Source: an uncultured Methanobrevibacter sp.
GTDB lineage: Archaea > Methanobacteriota > Methanobacteria > Methanobacteriales > Methanobacteriaceae
DNA length: 62,115 nucleotides
Direction: 5' to 3'
NCBI RefSeq assembly: GCF_900314615.1
Contig: NZ_OMWA01000010.1
Location: forward strand, 1-62,115
The notes below the pieces were generated by a model. It was not told the DNA's origin. It worked only from the letters and a program-made list of their open reading frames with translations, and ran no database searches. The translations under genes and the position numbers were made by a program. Positions 10,001-18,959 of this stretch are shown one piece after another; the first letter of the stretch is position 1, and each line of letters opens with the position of its first letter.

Positions 10001-13000
10001 ACTTCATTTTTCGACCAGATGTCCGATGCAGACAGCGATGAGGAAGAGGCAACTTCACTGGATATGGAAAGTATTCTCCATTTATGTAAACTGTCATTTC
10101 CGGTAAAAATGCTTAAATGGCACTACAGATCCCGCCATGAATCATTGATTACAGTATCAAACAGGGAATTTTACGATAATGATTTGCTGGTTTATCCTTC
10201 ACCTTCACATTCAGACCCTGAACTTGGATTAAAATTCCACTATAATCCGAATACCCAGTACTTAAGAGGAGCTTCATCCAAAAATCCTCTCGAAGCAGAA
10301 GATGTTGTGGAAGAGATTTTCAACCACTTTGAAAAGTACGGCGATACCAAAAGTTTAGGTGTAGGAACATTTTCCGTTGCACAGAAAAACGCTATACTTG
10401 AAGCTTTAGAGGTAAAACGTAAAGAACATCCTGAATATGAACCTCTGTTTTCAGAAAACAAGGAAGAACGTTTCTTTGTAAAAAACCTTGAAACAATCCA
10501 GGGGGATGAAAGGGATGTTATTCTAATCAGTGTAGGTTACGGATACGACCAGGACGGAAAAATGTCTTTGAATTTCGGTCCGCTGAATCAGGACGGTGGG
10601 GAAAGACGTTTGAACGTACTGATTACACGTGCAAGAGAAAAATGTGTAGTATTTTCAAACTTTAAAGCTTATGACATGAATCTTACAGCCAATCCTCCTT
10701 ACGGTGTAAAATCCCTTAAGGAATTTCTGGAATATGCTGAAAACCTGACATTAGGCACTCACGATGCTGATGAACACACTAAAGAACCGTTTGAAGATGC
10801 AATTGCTAACTTTTTAGAAGAAAACGGATATACTGTTGACAGGCAAATCGGTTGTGCAGGTTTTAGAGTTGATTTGGCTATTGTTGATGATGAAAACCCA
10901 GGCAAATACATATTGGGAATTACGACTGACGGAAAAATGTATGCCTCAAGCAAAGTGGCCCGTGACAGAGACAGGCTTCGTGAACAGGTCCTGACTGGCC
11001 TTGGCTGGAAACTGTACCATTTATGGTCAACCGACTGGTACAGAAACAGGGATTTAGGTCGTAAAAAACTTTTAGACTTTGTTGAAAAATCAATTCGCCA
11101 AACCCGTGAAGAAGAAAGACGCAGATCTGAAGAAGAGAAAAAATTAGCTGAAAAAAGAAGACGTGAAGCTGAGAAAAAAGCTGAAGAATTAAGATTAGCT
11201 CGTGAAAGGGAAGAAAAAGAAAGAGCTGAAAAAGAAGCCGAGGAAGCTGAAATAAATCCTGAAGACATCGGACCTGCCGATTTTGTTGAAGTTGAAAAGG
11301 TCGATGACGGGGACGTATTGGAAAAACCGATTGATGTAAGTGCAATAGACCCTGAAGAATTCTTTGGAGAAGATGTAAGTGCAGCTCCTGTCGGTGAAAA
11401 TACAATCAATGATGATAATACTCAAAAAGATACTCCTTCTGAATTTGTCACAGTAAAAGACGATAATGAGAAAAGAGAATTTAGCGAAGATGCATCCGAG
11501 TTCAAGGAAGATGCTTCCATTGAAAAAGATTTATCCGAACTGCAGGAAGATGTTAAAACTACAGATGTCACTGAAGAGGATGTTGATGAAGAAATTCCAG
11601 TAGCCGATTCTCTTGATGATGATGTTACTGTGGTTGATTCTGTTGTTGAGGATACAACAGTAGTTGATTCTGTTGATATTGGTGAGGAAACTCCTGCAGC
11701 TGATTCTGTTGATGGGGATGTTACTGTAATTGATCCTGCTGTTGAGGATACAGCAGAGGCTGATTCTGTTGATTATGATACAACAGTAGTTGATTCTGTT
11801 GATGAGGATGTTACTGTGATTGATCCTGTTGTTGAGGATACAGCAGAGGCTGATTCTGTTGATTATGATACAACAGTAGATGACTCTGTTGTTGGCGAAA
11901 AAACACAAGTAACTGATTCTGATTCTCAGGATGAAAAAGAAGTTTGGGAATCTCAGGAAGAACCTGAAGAAGTTGATGATGACGCTGAAGTCTGGGAAGA
12001 TGACAAGGATGTTTCTCCTGAAGATAATGCTGAAGTCTGGGAAGACGATACCGATTATTCTGATGAAACAAAATCACACTCAAGGTCTTTATCACAAAAA
12101 ATTAGGGACTTTATCACTCATGAAAGTGATGATGATGAGGAATCCCACAAATCTTCATTTTTCTCAGGACTTAAATTCCATAGAGATTTAGGCGATGATT
12201 CAGATTTGGAAGAAGAAATGCCTGAAGACATTGATTTTGATGATGTTAAAGTTGAATCAGATAATAAAAAAGATATTGCTGATGATAAAGTGGATTTAGG
12301 TTCTGATGATGATTATATTTATGTTGACCACACAAATGATGAAGTGGCCGATGACTTACCAGATGATGAATTCGATATTGAGGATTACGCTTCCAAATAT
12401 GATGATGAACCACTAGAAGAAGAAACATTCATCCAAGAAGACGATGTTAAAGAAGATGTAAAAACTCAAAACATTAAAAGACCAGTATTTTCCACAGGTG
12501 TAAATATCAAATCAGATAAATCATTTGAAGAGGAAATCAACGACTTTGACAATCAAGAAAACTATGAAGATGATGTTGAAGTTGAAGAAGAAATCAAAAT
12601 ATCTGACGATTATGATGATGATGTTAAAGTCTCTGAAGAACATCATGAGAGACAATCTGAGGATATAAAAGAGACTGAAGTTAGCCATGAGGAAAAATCT
12701 TCTGAGGATAATGCTGATTCAGGCTCTGATGATGATTATATTTATGTTGACCACAGTGACGGGGAAGCAGCTGAACAAGAAACTTCAGATAATTCAGGTA
12801 ATTTGGAAAATCCTCAAAATGCTAAAGTTAAAAACAGAAGAGCGAACTATGTAAAATCAGTCATTTCAGATGTAATGTCCGGTGAGTCCAAACTCGAACG
12901 TGAAGAGGTTGAAACCGTTCGTGGGGAAATAATTGATGAAGAGGAAGCATTGCACAAACCGGCTCCTAAAGATGATTTTGTTGTTGAGGCGGAAATTGTA

Positions 13001-14476
13001 AACGGTGATTATCCTGAAGATTATTTTGATGAAGAAGATGAAGAATGGAATATTTTCAATGACGAACTGCCTGATTTAAGCCATAATAATGATGAAATTC
13101 ATGAAGAAGCTGTAAATATCGTTGATAAAGCTATAAACGAATTTATGGATGATGTTTTTGAAGGTAAAAATGTTAAACTCGTAAAAGATGTTCCGCAAAC
13201 TCCTGAACATAAACCTGATGAACCGATTAATGTTTCCCGCCGTAACATTGAAGAGTTTGAATCAAGCATTGAAGATTTATATGTTGATGAGGAAATCACT
13301 TCCGATATTGAAGATGAACAGATTGCTCCTGAGACTTCTTCAGATATCGAAAAAGATACTTCAGATGCTACTCGGCAGACAGAAGAAACTCCAATCGCTG
13401 AGCAGAAAGAGGATGATGCTGAGGATGCGCCTGCACAGGACGAAGTAATCTACTTTAAAGGTGCAACAGATGTTACAAATCCGTTAAGGAAAAATAATGT
13501 CTATTATAAAAATGAACAGAAAAGGTCTTTAAAAGATTCCATTCGAGGAATTAAAAAGGATATGGCCTACATTAACAAGTCTCTTAATGAAATTGAAAAT
13601 CCGACTCAGATAGATTATGTTTCTGTTGTTGACAGAACTGAAGATTATGATCCTAATGATTATCTCTCACAGCCTAGTGATGATGATTCAGATAAAATCA
13701 TTCAGATGGAGGAAGAGTCAATCAGAGGAGAATACTCTCCTGATGAATTTGAAAGAAGTTTTGAAGATGAAAATGTTATCGTTCCGACCCCTCAAAGAGC
13801 CATCTCAGATGATGAGGCATTAGAGGAAATGATTCTCTCAGCAGATGAAGATTATAAGGAAATCGAAAAAGAAAGGTATCAAAGCAATAATAAACTGAAA
13901 GCCTTTGATGATAAGAAACTTCCTGGCAAGAAAAAACTTGAAGATGAAATCGTGGATTACGTTCAGGTTACCGACATTGGTTTAAATTCACAAAGCGAGC
14001 TTTATTCACAGCCGATAGCAAATATTGCAAAGTCCGTTAAAACAATTGTTGATGTTGAAGGTCCGATTCATATTAAGGAAGTCACTAACAGAGTTAAGGA
14101 CAGCTGCCATGTAAAAAGAGCAGGTTCCAAACTGAAAAAGACTGTAAACTCTGCTATTGCCGAAGCTGAAAACTCCGGTGAAATTATCAAAATCGGTGAT
14201 TTTTTATATGATGCATCAAGCAATAATGTAATAATCAGAAAAAGGAACAAGCCTAATATAGAACTGATTTCCGATGAAGAGATAGCTAAAAGCATAGAGG
14301 CGGTTTTAATTCACAAAGACAACATCACAACCAAGGATATTGCAAAAGAAACTTCACGTAATTTCGGTTTCAAGTCAACTTCCAAAAAGACTGCTTCAAG
14401 AATCAACAGCGTTTTGGATTTAATGATTGCAAACAATCGCGTTAAAATAGTCAATGATTATGTTGAGCTTAACTAG
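7061..14476 (+). CDS. DUF4011-type SF1 helicase with Vsr-like nuclease domain, long acidic insert and DUF3320-like C-terminus
   Basis: 2471 residues. The N-terminus (LRRELLDLTLRNQLLNF) is DUF4011-like. Walker A GPPGTGKS is at 314-321, Walker B FDEAS at about D949-E950, and the SF1 motif VI (RRLNVLITRARE) near 1180-1192. A MTES_1575/Vsr-like nuclease domain covers about 1240-1345 (FRVDLAI, ARDRDRLRE, GW...LWSTDW). A charged coiled coil (~1350-1395) leads into ~900 residues rich in Asp/Glu, with a 30-residue tandem repeat at ~1550-1610 and two GSDDDYIYVDH motifs. The last ~170 residues resemble DUF3320 (winged-helix pairs). Such architectures occur in prokaryotic defence loci; a DNA-targeting immune role is inference. 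uvrC follows directly. Confidence 0.85.
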   Translation: MLNKSTNLIEKEFKNLRRELLDLTLRNQLLNFKTRAKTITIVNQSPANLFQTLVLQDSKMYFVANKKDKKEDKSSVWDHIPFDFSKFTEGDRKLATDLTPKELQKRLYYINNQAKTMLQEQGYNILYLAIGFLEWKDKSKPRQKNNAPLVLIPVAMERKKVGESFNLEWTGEDIQTNISLKAKLLEAGIELPDFQFKRYGEVIDHYIASVRRAVSRMDGWNVNNNVALGFFSFTKFVMYNDLNPEAWADNVDLTKNELIQAIFNPAKNDQEAFKEEDIDTQLEYRSMYQVLDADSSQIAAIQDVKAGRNLVVEGPPGTGKSQTIVNLIAELLAEGKSVLFVSEKMAALDVVKDRLTGVGLGKFVLELHSHKTRRKKFLKDLQKATNVRHQEPLNIDQTIRKLETLRRQLDDYSQIIHKPAFAVNLSPFQLYGMKESADDHFAKKDTLMPLVRFENPESVTLKDLDDMKIALENLAELYQTISKENPWSKCAPKSLLPADLREIEMLISDTLHSLDNFLVERGRVYDIYGIKKPDTMNEFQNSLSAFEIIKSQNAELIDGSILKSGAWNNNNDDAFRLIQELERYQKYAGILNKFNQSILQADIDRIIYEIQQLSHKRFRFFNSNQHQEIVQRYYARPVTGSAEDIIRELQEAKAVIKMRRTLEANDALGRKYYGGYWHLNANPNDLKAIARWMHEFTALVREGTFSQNTIDLMSKDLFDINPERDLADYIDSGEEFVRVLNRLREKLNPRSKLIFKRETGDVPFEAWKEQLYTWRGQLSSLHLWSQYLNTKNALKTSNAKMFVDSIEKRNIQKYDIEALVEGNFADSLLNILFVENQELATFVGELHENRIREFKDLDKKILTLNRKRIFHKLNSNIPKIFGGTENPQAKILAGEFTRKSGHMPVRKLLEKAGGMIKQIKPCFMMSPLSIAQYLDPTNEELQFDVVIFDEASQVKPEDALGAFMRGKTAVVMGDTQQLPPTSFFDQMSDADSDEEEATSLDMESILHLCKLSFPVKMLKWHYRSRHESLITVSNREFYDNDLLVYPSPSHSDPELGLKFHYNPNTQYLRGASSKNPLEAEDVVEEIFNHFEKYGDTKSLGVGTFSVAQKNAILEALEVKRKEHPEYEPLFSENKEERFFVKNLETIQGDERDVILISVGYGYDQDGKMSLNFGPLNQDGGERRLNVLITRAREKCVVFSNFKAYDMNLTANPPYGVKSLKEFLEYAENLTLGTHDADEHTKEPFEDAIANFLEENGYTVDRQIGCAGFRVDLAIVDDENPGKYILGITTDGKMYASSKVARDRDRLREQVLTGLGWKLYHLWSTDWYRNRDLGRKKLLDFVEKSIRQTREEERRRSEEEKKLAEKRRREAEKKAEELRLAREREEKERAEKEAEEAEINPEDIGPADFVEVEKVDDGDVLEKPIDVSAIDPEEFFGEDVSAAPVGENTINDDNTQKDTPSEFVTVKDDNEKREFSEDASEFKEDASIEKDLSELQEDVKTTDVTEEDVDEEIPVADSLDDDVTVVDSVVEDTTVVDSVDIGEETPAADSVDGDVTVIDPAVEDTAEADSVDYDTTVVDSVDEDVTVIDPVVEDTAEADSVDYDTTVDDSVVGEKTQVTDSDSQDEKEVWESQEEPEEVDDDAEVWEDDKDVSPEDNAEVWEDDTDYSDETKSHSRSLSQKIRDFITHESDDDEESHKSSFFSGLKFHRDLGDDSDLEEEMPEDIDFDDVKVESDNKKDIADDKVDLGSDDDYIYVDHTNDEVADDLPDDEFDIEDYASKYDDEPLEEETFIQEDDVKEDVKTQNIKRPVFSTGVNIKSDKSFEEEINDFDNQENYEDDVEVEEEIKISDDYDDDVKVSEEHHERQSEDIKETEVSHEEKSSEDNADSGSDDDYIYVDHSDGEAAEQETSDNSGNLENPQNAKVKNRRANYVKSVISDVMSGESKLEREEVETVRGEIIDEEEALHKPAPKDDFVVEAEIVNGDYPEDYFDEEDEEWNIFNDELPDLSHNNDEIHEEAVNIVDKAINEFMDDVFEGKNVKLVKDVPQTPEHKPDEPINVSRRNIEEFESSIEDLYVDEEITSDIEDEQIAPETSSDIEKDTSDATRQTEETPIAEQKEDDAEDAPAQDEVIYFKGATDVTNPLRKNNVYYKNEQKRSLKDSIRGIKKDMAYINKSLNEIENPTQIDYVSVVDRTEDYDPNDYLSQPSDDDSDKIIQMEEESIRGEYSPDEFERSFEDENVIVPTPQRAISDDEALEEMILSADEDYKEIEKERYQSNNKLKAFDDKKLPGKKKLEDEIVDYVQVTDIGLNSQSELYSQPIANIAKSVKTIVDVEGPIHIKEVTNRVKDSCHVKRAGSKLKKTVNSAIAEAENSGEIIKIGDFLYDASSNNVIIRKRNKPNIELISDEEIAKSIEAVLIHKDNITTKDIAKETSRNFGFKSTSKKTASRINSVLDLMIANNRVKIVNDYVELN
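11711..11879 (+). repeat. 90-nt in-frame tandem repeat in the helicase gene
   Basis: Two near-identical copies (11711-11789 and 11801-11879) recur at 90-nt period and encode 30 residues of the pattern DVTVIDP.VEDTAEADSVDYDTTV; degenerate copies extend to about 11600. Likely slippage-prone. Confidence 0.8.
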
Positions 14477-14485
14477 GTGAGATTC

Positions 14486-16237
14486 ATGTCTACAAAAGTT
14501 AAATCTCCCGATAATTTGCCAAATAAACCAGGTGTCTATATTATGCGTGATGAAAATGACACCATAATCTATATAGGCAAAGCTAAAAATCTTATAAAAA
14601 GGGTTAAATCTTATTTTAGGGAAAAGCTGGACAGGCCAAAAACTCAGATACTGATGAGTCACTTTGACAGCCTTGAATATATTGTAACCAATTCAGAAAA
14701 GGAAGCTTTGATTTTAGAGGCTACTTTAATTAAAAAGCATCGCCCGAGATATAATGTTCAGCTTAAGGACGACAAGAGATATCCTTATGTAAAAATCACA
14801 GATGAAAAGTTTCCACGTCTTGTCATTACCAGAAACGTAACCAAAAACGGGATATATTACGGTCCGTTTACTGATGTGGGTTCCGTTAAACAGACTGTTA
14901 AATTCTTGAAATCATTGTTTAAGATTAGAACCTGCAGAAATATGCATGGACCCTGTCTGAATTCACAGATTGACCTGTGTTACGCACCATGTGACGGAAA
15001 GATTTCCGAAAAGGAATATTCCGAAATCATCAACAAGATTGATCTGTTTTTCCAGGGCAAATATTCAACCATTGTGAAAAATCTCAAAAAGGAAATGATG
15101 GAAGCTGCTTCAAATGAAGAATATGAAAAGGCAGCGGTTTTAAGAGACCAGATTGCCTCTATCGAAGAGATTATGGAAAAGCAGTTTGTTGATTTAGTCG
15201 ATGATGACCTTGACCAGGACGTTATAGCTATTGCTCCGGGCGAAAATGAAGTTGTGGTCATTATTATGCCTATCCGGAACGGTAAAATAGTCGGAAGGGA
15301 TGACTTCCTGATGAGTGCATCACAATATGATTCATCATCTGAAATCATGTTTGCTTTTATTCAGCAGTATTACGGCTACAACCGTCATGTTCCAAAGCAG
15401 ATTCTTCTCGATGAGGATATTGATGAAAAGGAACTGCTTGAGGAATGGCTGAGTGATTTAAGGGGAAACAAGGTCCATATTAAGGTTCCTCAAAAGGGTG
15501 TTAAATTACGTCTAGTTAAAATGGCGCGTAAAAATGCCGAAATCATTAAACATCAGAAGAAAAAGATGGAATCAGCATTAATAGAGCTTAAAAAATACCT
15601 TAAACTTGAAAAACTGCCTAGGGTAATTGAAGGATATGATATCAGTAACATTTCCGGTAAGTTTGCTGTTGGTTCCAAGGTATCGTTCAAAGATGGAAAA
15701 CCCAACAAAAAAATGTATAAGCATTTCAGAATGGAAACTCCCGGACCGAACGATTTTGCCATGATGGAAGAGCTTTTGACCCGAAGATTAAAAATGGTGG
15801 ATAGAGATCCTGAACCGGACCTGATTGTAATAGATGGGGGTAAGGGACAGCTTGGTATGGCCTGCGGTGTTTTAGAAAAATTAAATCTCACTCATATTCC
15901 AATTATTGGGCTTGCAAAGGAATTTGAAGAGATATTTATTCCAAATTCAAGTCGTCCAATTATAATTCCTAAAAATAACAAAGCTTTGCATCTGCTTCAG
16001 CAAGTGCGTGATGAATCACATCGCTTTGCTATTACGTATCATAGAAAACTACGCAGTAAGAATATATCAGCCTCTTCACTTGATGATATTGCTGGAATCG
16101 GTAAAAAAAGGAAGATGAATCTTTTAAAAGAATTTGGAACAATCGAAGGAATTAAGAAGGCATCAATTGAGGAATTAGCTAAAACAGAGGGTATGAATCA
16201 AAAAACAGCTGAAAATGTCTATAATTATTATCATTAA
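14486..16237 (+). CDS. uvrC: Excinuclease ABC subunit C
   Basis: 583 residues, normal for UvrC. The N-terminal GIY-YIG nuclease reads GVYIMRD...IIYIGKAKNL; a Cys-rich spacer (CRNMHGPCL...LCYAPC), UvrB-interacting helix (NEEYEKAAVLRDQI), RNase H-like C-terminal endonuclease (EGYDISNISG, VIDGGKGQL) and terminal helix-hairpin-helix (IAGIGKKRK) follow. The protein makes the two incisions in nucleotide-excision repair with UvrA/UvrB, which are not in this window. A GTG at 14477 is in frame, but GGTGA at 14477-14480 is the ribosome site for ATG 14486, so the ATG is chosen. Only 9 bp separate it from the helicase gene. Confidence 0.95.
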   Translation: MSTKVKSPDNLPNKPGVYIMRDENDTIIYIGKAKNLIKRVKSYFREKLDRPKTQILMSHFDSLEYIVTNSEKEALILEATLIKKHRPRYNVQLKDDKRYPYVKITDEKFPRLVITRNVTKNGIYYGPFTDVGSVKQTVKFLKSLFKIRTCRNMHGPCLNSQIDLCYAPCDGKISEKEYSEIINKIDLFFQGKYSTIVKNLKKEMMEAASNEEYEKAAVLRDQIASIEEIMEKQFVDLVDDDLDQDVIAIAPGENEVVVIIMPIRNGKIVGRDDFLMSASQYDSSSEIMFAFIQQYYGYNRHVPKQILLDEDIDEKELLEEWLSDLRGNKVHIKVPQKGVKLRLVKMARKNAEIIKHQKKKMESALIELKKYLKLEKLPRVIEGYDISNISGKFAVGSKVSFKDGKPNKKMYKHFRMETPGPNDFAMMEELLTRRLKMVDRDPEPDLIVIDGGKGQLGMACGVLEKLNLTHIPIIGLAKEFEEIFIPNSSRPIIIPKNNKALHLLQQVRDESHRFAITYHRKLRSKNISASSLDDIAGIGKKRKMNLLKEFGTIEGIKKASIEELAKTEGMNQKTAENVYNYYH

Positions 16238-16335
16238 TTCCTTATCTATTTTTAGGAAAAACAACTAATTTTACATTAACTTTAAATATCATAATTTTTA
16301 AAAGTCTTTATAAGAAATGAAAAGGAATTAAATTT

Positions 16336-16878
16336 ATGGTTAGATGTCCACGATGCGGTTACGAAAATGCAACCTCATCTCAGTATTGTGATAATTGTGC
16401 CTACCCCCTTCTAAATAAAAATTCTAAACCAATAAATAAATCAAAGAAAGATAGACACTGGGGAGTTGGCATAGCTAAAAAGATTGTAATTGTTATGGGA
16501 ATAATTGTAATTGCTTTTTTATTGTTTTCTTTTGCTTATAATAATTCTCAACCTAGTAATGATGAATCATTGAATATTATAGCTGATGATGGAAGCCAGC
16601 ATCAGTCTTCTTCTTATCCCTTCAAAGCAGTAATCAAATACGATGGTAACTGGTATGCTAAAATGGGTGATCCGAATTATCTTATAGAAAAAACAGGTAA
16701 TGGAACTAATACATATGCACTTGACTGTGCTGCATGGGATGATGTACACATAGAAGCTGAAAAATATGGCGGTGAAGGAGAACTTACAATTCAAATTTTA
16801 AGAAATGGTAAAGTTGTAGCTGAAAATTCAACTACAGCCGGTAACGGTGGTAGTGTTTCATTAAACTATGACAGTTAG
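16336..16878 (+). CDS. Zinc-ribbon membrane-anchored protein, unknown function
   Basis: 180 residues: N-terminal zinc ribbon (CPRCGYEN...CDNC), basic linker, one transmembrane segment (about 50-70), and a ~110-residue outer domain ending in a beta-rich NGGSVSLNYDS. This zinc-ribbon/helix/outer-domain layout recurs at 51933-52475. The ligand is unknown. The last four bases overlap the end of the convergent gene on the minus strand. Confidence 0.7.
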   Translation: MVRCPRCGYENATSSQYCDNCAYPLLNKNSKPINKSKKDRHWGVGIAKKIVIVMGIIVIAFLLFSFAYNNSQPSNDESLNIIADDGSQHQSSSYPFKAVIKYDGNWYAKMGDPNYLIEKTGNGTNTYALDCAAWDDVHIEAEKYGGEGELTIQILRNGKVVAENSTTAGNGGSVSLNYDS

Positions 16879-17168
16879 AATTCACCGATTTTTGATTCTA
16901 ATAACTCTACCAGTTCTTCAGTTTTGTAAAGTCTTATTTCTTTCTCATCTTCTTTGAATATTCTTAAAAAATTGATTAAATCATTGCATAATTGGTCGTA
17001 TTGAATACTGTATGTATTAAAGTTAGACAGTAGTCCGAATGCTTTCTGCTGGTCTAGTTTAGGTTCATCCCTTAGGATACGTTCCATATTAGCAAAATGA
17101 GTTTCAATCATTATTTTTTCTTGTTCCAGATAGTTTAAATATTCTTCAATTTTAATGTCGTCAGCCAT
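16875..17168 (-). CDS. Hypothetical small helical protein
   Basis: 97 residues, predicted all-helical, acidic and soluble, with no recognised domain. The frame can be opened at GTG 17177, but AAGTGAT lies just before ATG 17168 and fits the local ribosome-site style, so MADDIKIEEYL is taken as the start. It is divergent from the AtwA-like gene across 84 bp, so the two may share regulation. Confidence 0.65.
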   Translation of the reverse strand: MADDIKIEEYLNYLEQEKIMIETHFANMERILRDEPKLDQQKAFGLLSNFNTYSIQYDQLCNDLINFLRIFKEDEKEIRLYKTEELVELLESKIGEF

Positions 17169-17201
17169 TTTTATCACTTGTTCTTAAATATTATTGTTAA
17201 A

Positions 17202-17210
17202 AATATAAAT
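17202..17210 (+). promoter_or_regulatory. TATA box candidate upstream of the AtwA-like gene
   Basis: AATATAAAT, ~45 bp before the ATG at 17253, with AAGGGG as ribosome site at about 17239. Predicted by archaeal TATA consensus only. Confidence 0.45.
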
Positions 17211-17252
17211 AGTTTCATGAATATAATTGTATTATCATAAGGGGCATAAAGA

Positions 17253-18959
17253 ATGATAAAAGTAGAAAATGTAAGTAAAGATTATGAATTAGATGACGGA
17301 ACTAAAGTAACTGCTGTTAAAGACATCAGCTTTGAAGTTAAAGAAGGTGAAATCCTTGGAATCATGGGTAGAAGCGGGTCTGGTAAAACTACTCTTCTTA
17401 GAGCTTTAAGAGGGGTCGAACACATTGACGCAGGTAAGATTACTGTAGGTGATGTCAGTGTGGATGCAGGCTCTTCCCAGTTTTATTATAACAATCTTAA
17501 AAAGGTTACAGCAATTCATCTTCAAAGGTCATTTGGTGTATGGCCGGATACAGTCCGTGAAAATGTCTTGAGAAAACTTTACGCCAGAAGATATTTCGAT
17601 GAAGGTGACACTAACTTTGAAGTGGCCGAAAGTGAATTCGGAGAGGAAGCGGACGAACTTCTTGAACTTGTTTCACTCACTCATAAAGCAGACCATTATG
17701 CATCTGTATTAAGTGGCGGTGAAAAACAAAGGCTTATCATGGCTCGTCAGCTTGCAAAAAAACCAAAAGCTTTACTTCTTGATGAACCTGCTACTATGGC
17801 ATGCCCTAAAACCAAACAGGAAATACTTGATGCGGTCAAAAAAATCAACAAGGAACTGAATATTACTGTGGTTCTTGTTTCCCACCTGCCGGATGTACAG
17901 AAATATCTCGCAGATAGAGTAATTCTGCTTGAAGACGGAGAAATTGCAGATGAAGGTACTGCTGAAGAAATCTGTGACAAGTTCATGGCAGATATGGAAC
18001 CTATAGTTGATATTGAAAACATCGCAACTGATGAGGACGTTATTGATGTTAAAGATGTCTTTAAAAGGTTCTATCTTTTGACCGGAGGAGAAGTTCTCCA
18101 GATGGAAGACATAAACTTCAAGGTTCAGGATAAAAATATTTTAAGCATTATAGGTCCGAGCGGAGCCGGCAAGACTGTTTTATTAAGAATGCTCGGTGGA
18201 CTTGACCATCCCGACAAGGGGGACATCCTTTATTACGCTGACGGTGAATGGAGAGACATTGAAATTCCAGGTATGAACCGTATGAAAATCCGTTCAAAAC
18301 TGGGTTTCATGCATCAGGAATTTGCCTTAAGCCATTATGCTACTGTTTTAAACCAGCTTGCAGCAAGACTCGGATACAAAAATGAAAATGTAGTTAAGGA
18401 AGCTCAGGAAAGAGCCAGAAGAATTGGTGTAAGTGAAGAATTGCTTGATTCATTTTATTTGTTGACTGACCTTCCAGAAATGGAAGCCAAACATCGTCTC
18501 GAACAGATTGGTCTTGATGCGGAAATATTAAATGATCTGTTCCCGAGATTTCCTGAAACAGCTACAAAAGAAGCTGTTGCAGACATATTTGAAAGCCTTG
18601 ACTTGGATTTGGATATTCTCCACAGAAGGTCCTATGAACTTTCCGGCGGTCAAAAGGTTCGTGTAATGCTTTCCCTGATTTTGGTTTCAAGACCAAAATT
18701 CCTGCTTTTAGATGAACCGTTCGGTGATTTGGACCCTGTTACTTTAAGAGATGTTACAAACTCACTTAAAAAGATTTCCAAACAGTACGGCATTACTATT
18801 GTAATGATTTCTCACAATACTGATTTCATTAAGGAATTGTCCAACAGAGCAGTATTTATGGATGACGGAAAGATAATTGACGACAGTGAAAATATAGATG
18901 AAATAGTAGATAACTTCATTGATTTCTGTCATGCAGACTACCTGAAAGGGGACAAATAA
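17253..18959 (+). CDS. atwA: Methyl-coenzyme M reductase system component A2-like ATPase (tandem ABC domains)
   Basis: 568 residues with two complete soluble ABC nucleotide-binding domains and no membrane segments. Domain 1 has GRSGSGKTT near residue 40, LSGGEKQR and LLLDEPATM; domain 2 has GPSGAGKTV near 305, LSGGQKVR and LLLDEPFGDLDP. The ATM-P sequence after the first Walker B replaces the usual G.LD D-loop. In methanogens, component A2 supplies ATP-dependent electron transfer that reactivates the nickel of methyl-CoM reductase. Some genomes carry more than one paralog, so the exact role is inferred. It overlaps the stress-protein start (TAATG). Confidence 0.78.
   Translation: MIKVENVSKDYELDDGTKVTAVKDISFEVKEGEILGIMGRSGSGKTTLLRALRGVEHIDAGKITVGDVSVDAGSSQFYYNNLKKVTAIHLQRSFGVWPDTVRENVLRKLYARRYFDEGDTNFEVAESEFGEEADELLELVSLTHKADHYASVLSGGEKQRLIMARQLAKKPKALLLDEPATMACPKTKQEILDAVKKINKELNITVVLVSHLPDVQKYLADRVILLEDGEIADEGTAEEICDKFMADMEPIVDIENIATDEDVIDVKDVFKRFYLLTGGEVLQMEDINFKVQDKNILSIIGPSGAGKTVLLRMLGGLDHPDKGDILYYADGEWRDIEIPGMNRMKIRSKLGFMHQEFALSHYATVLNQLAARLGYKNENVVKEAQERARRIGVSEELLDSFYLLTDLPEMEAKHRLEQIGLDAEILNDLFPRFPETATKEAVADIFESLDLDLDILHRRSYELSGGQKVRVMLSLILVSRPKFLLLDEPFGDLDPVTLRDVTNSLKKISKQYGITIVMISHNTDFIKELSNRAVFMDDGKIIDDSENIDEIVDNFIDFCHADYLKGDK

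Noticed and set aside
10759..12095. Long minus-strand frames opposite the helicase gene
   Set aside because: They arise from the biased Glu/Asp codons of the acidic insert and coiled coil read backwards; Ser/Leu/His-rich, no start signals.
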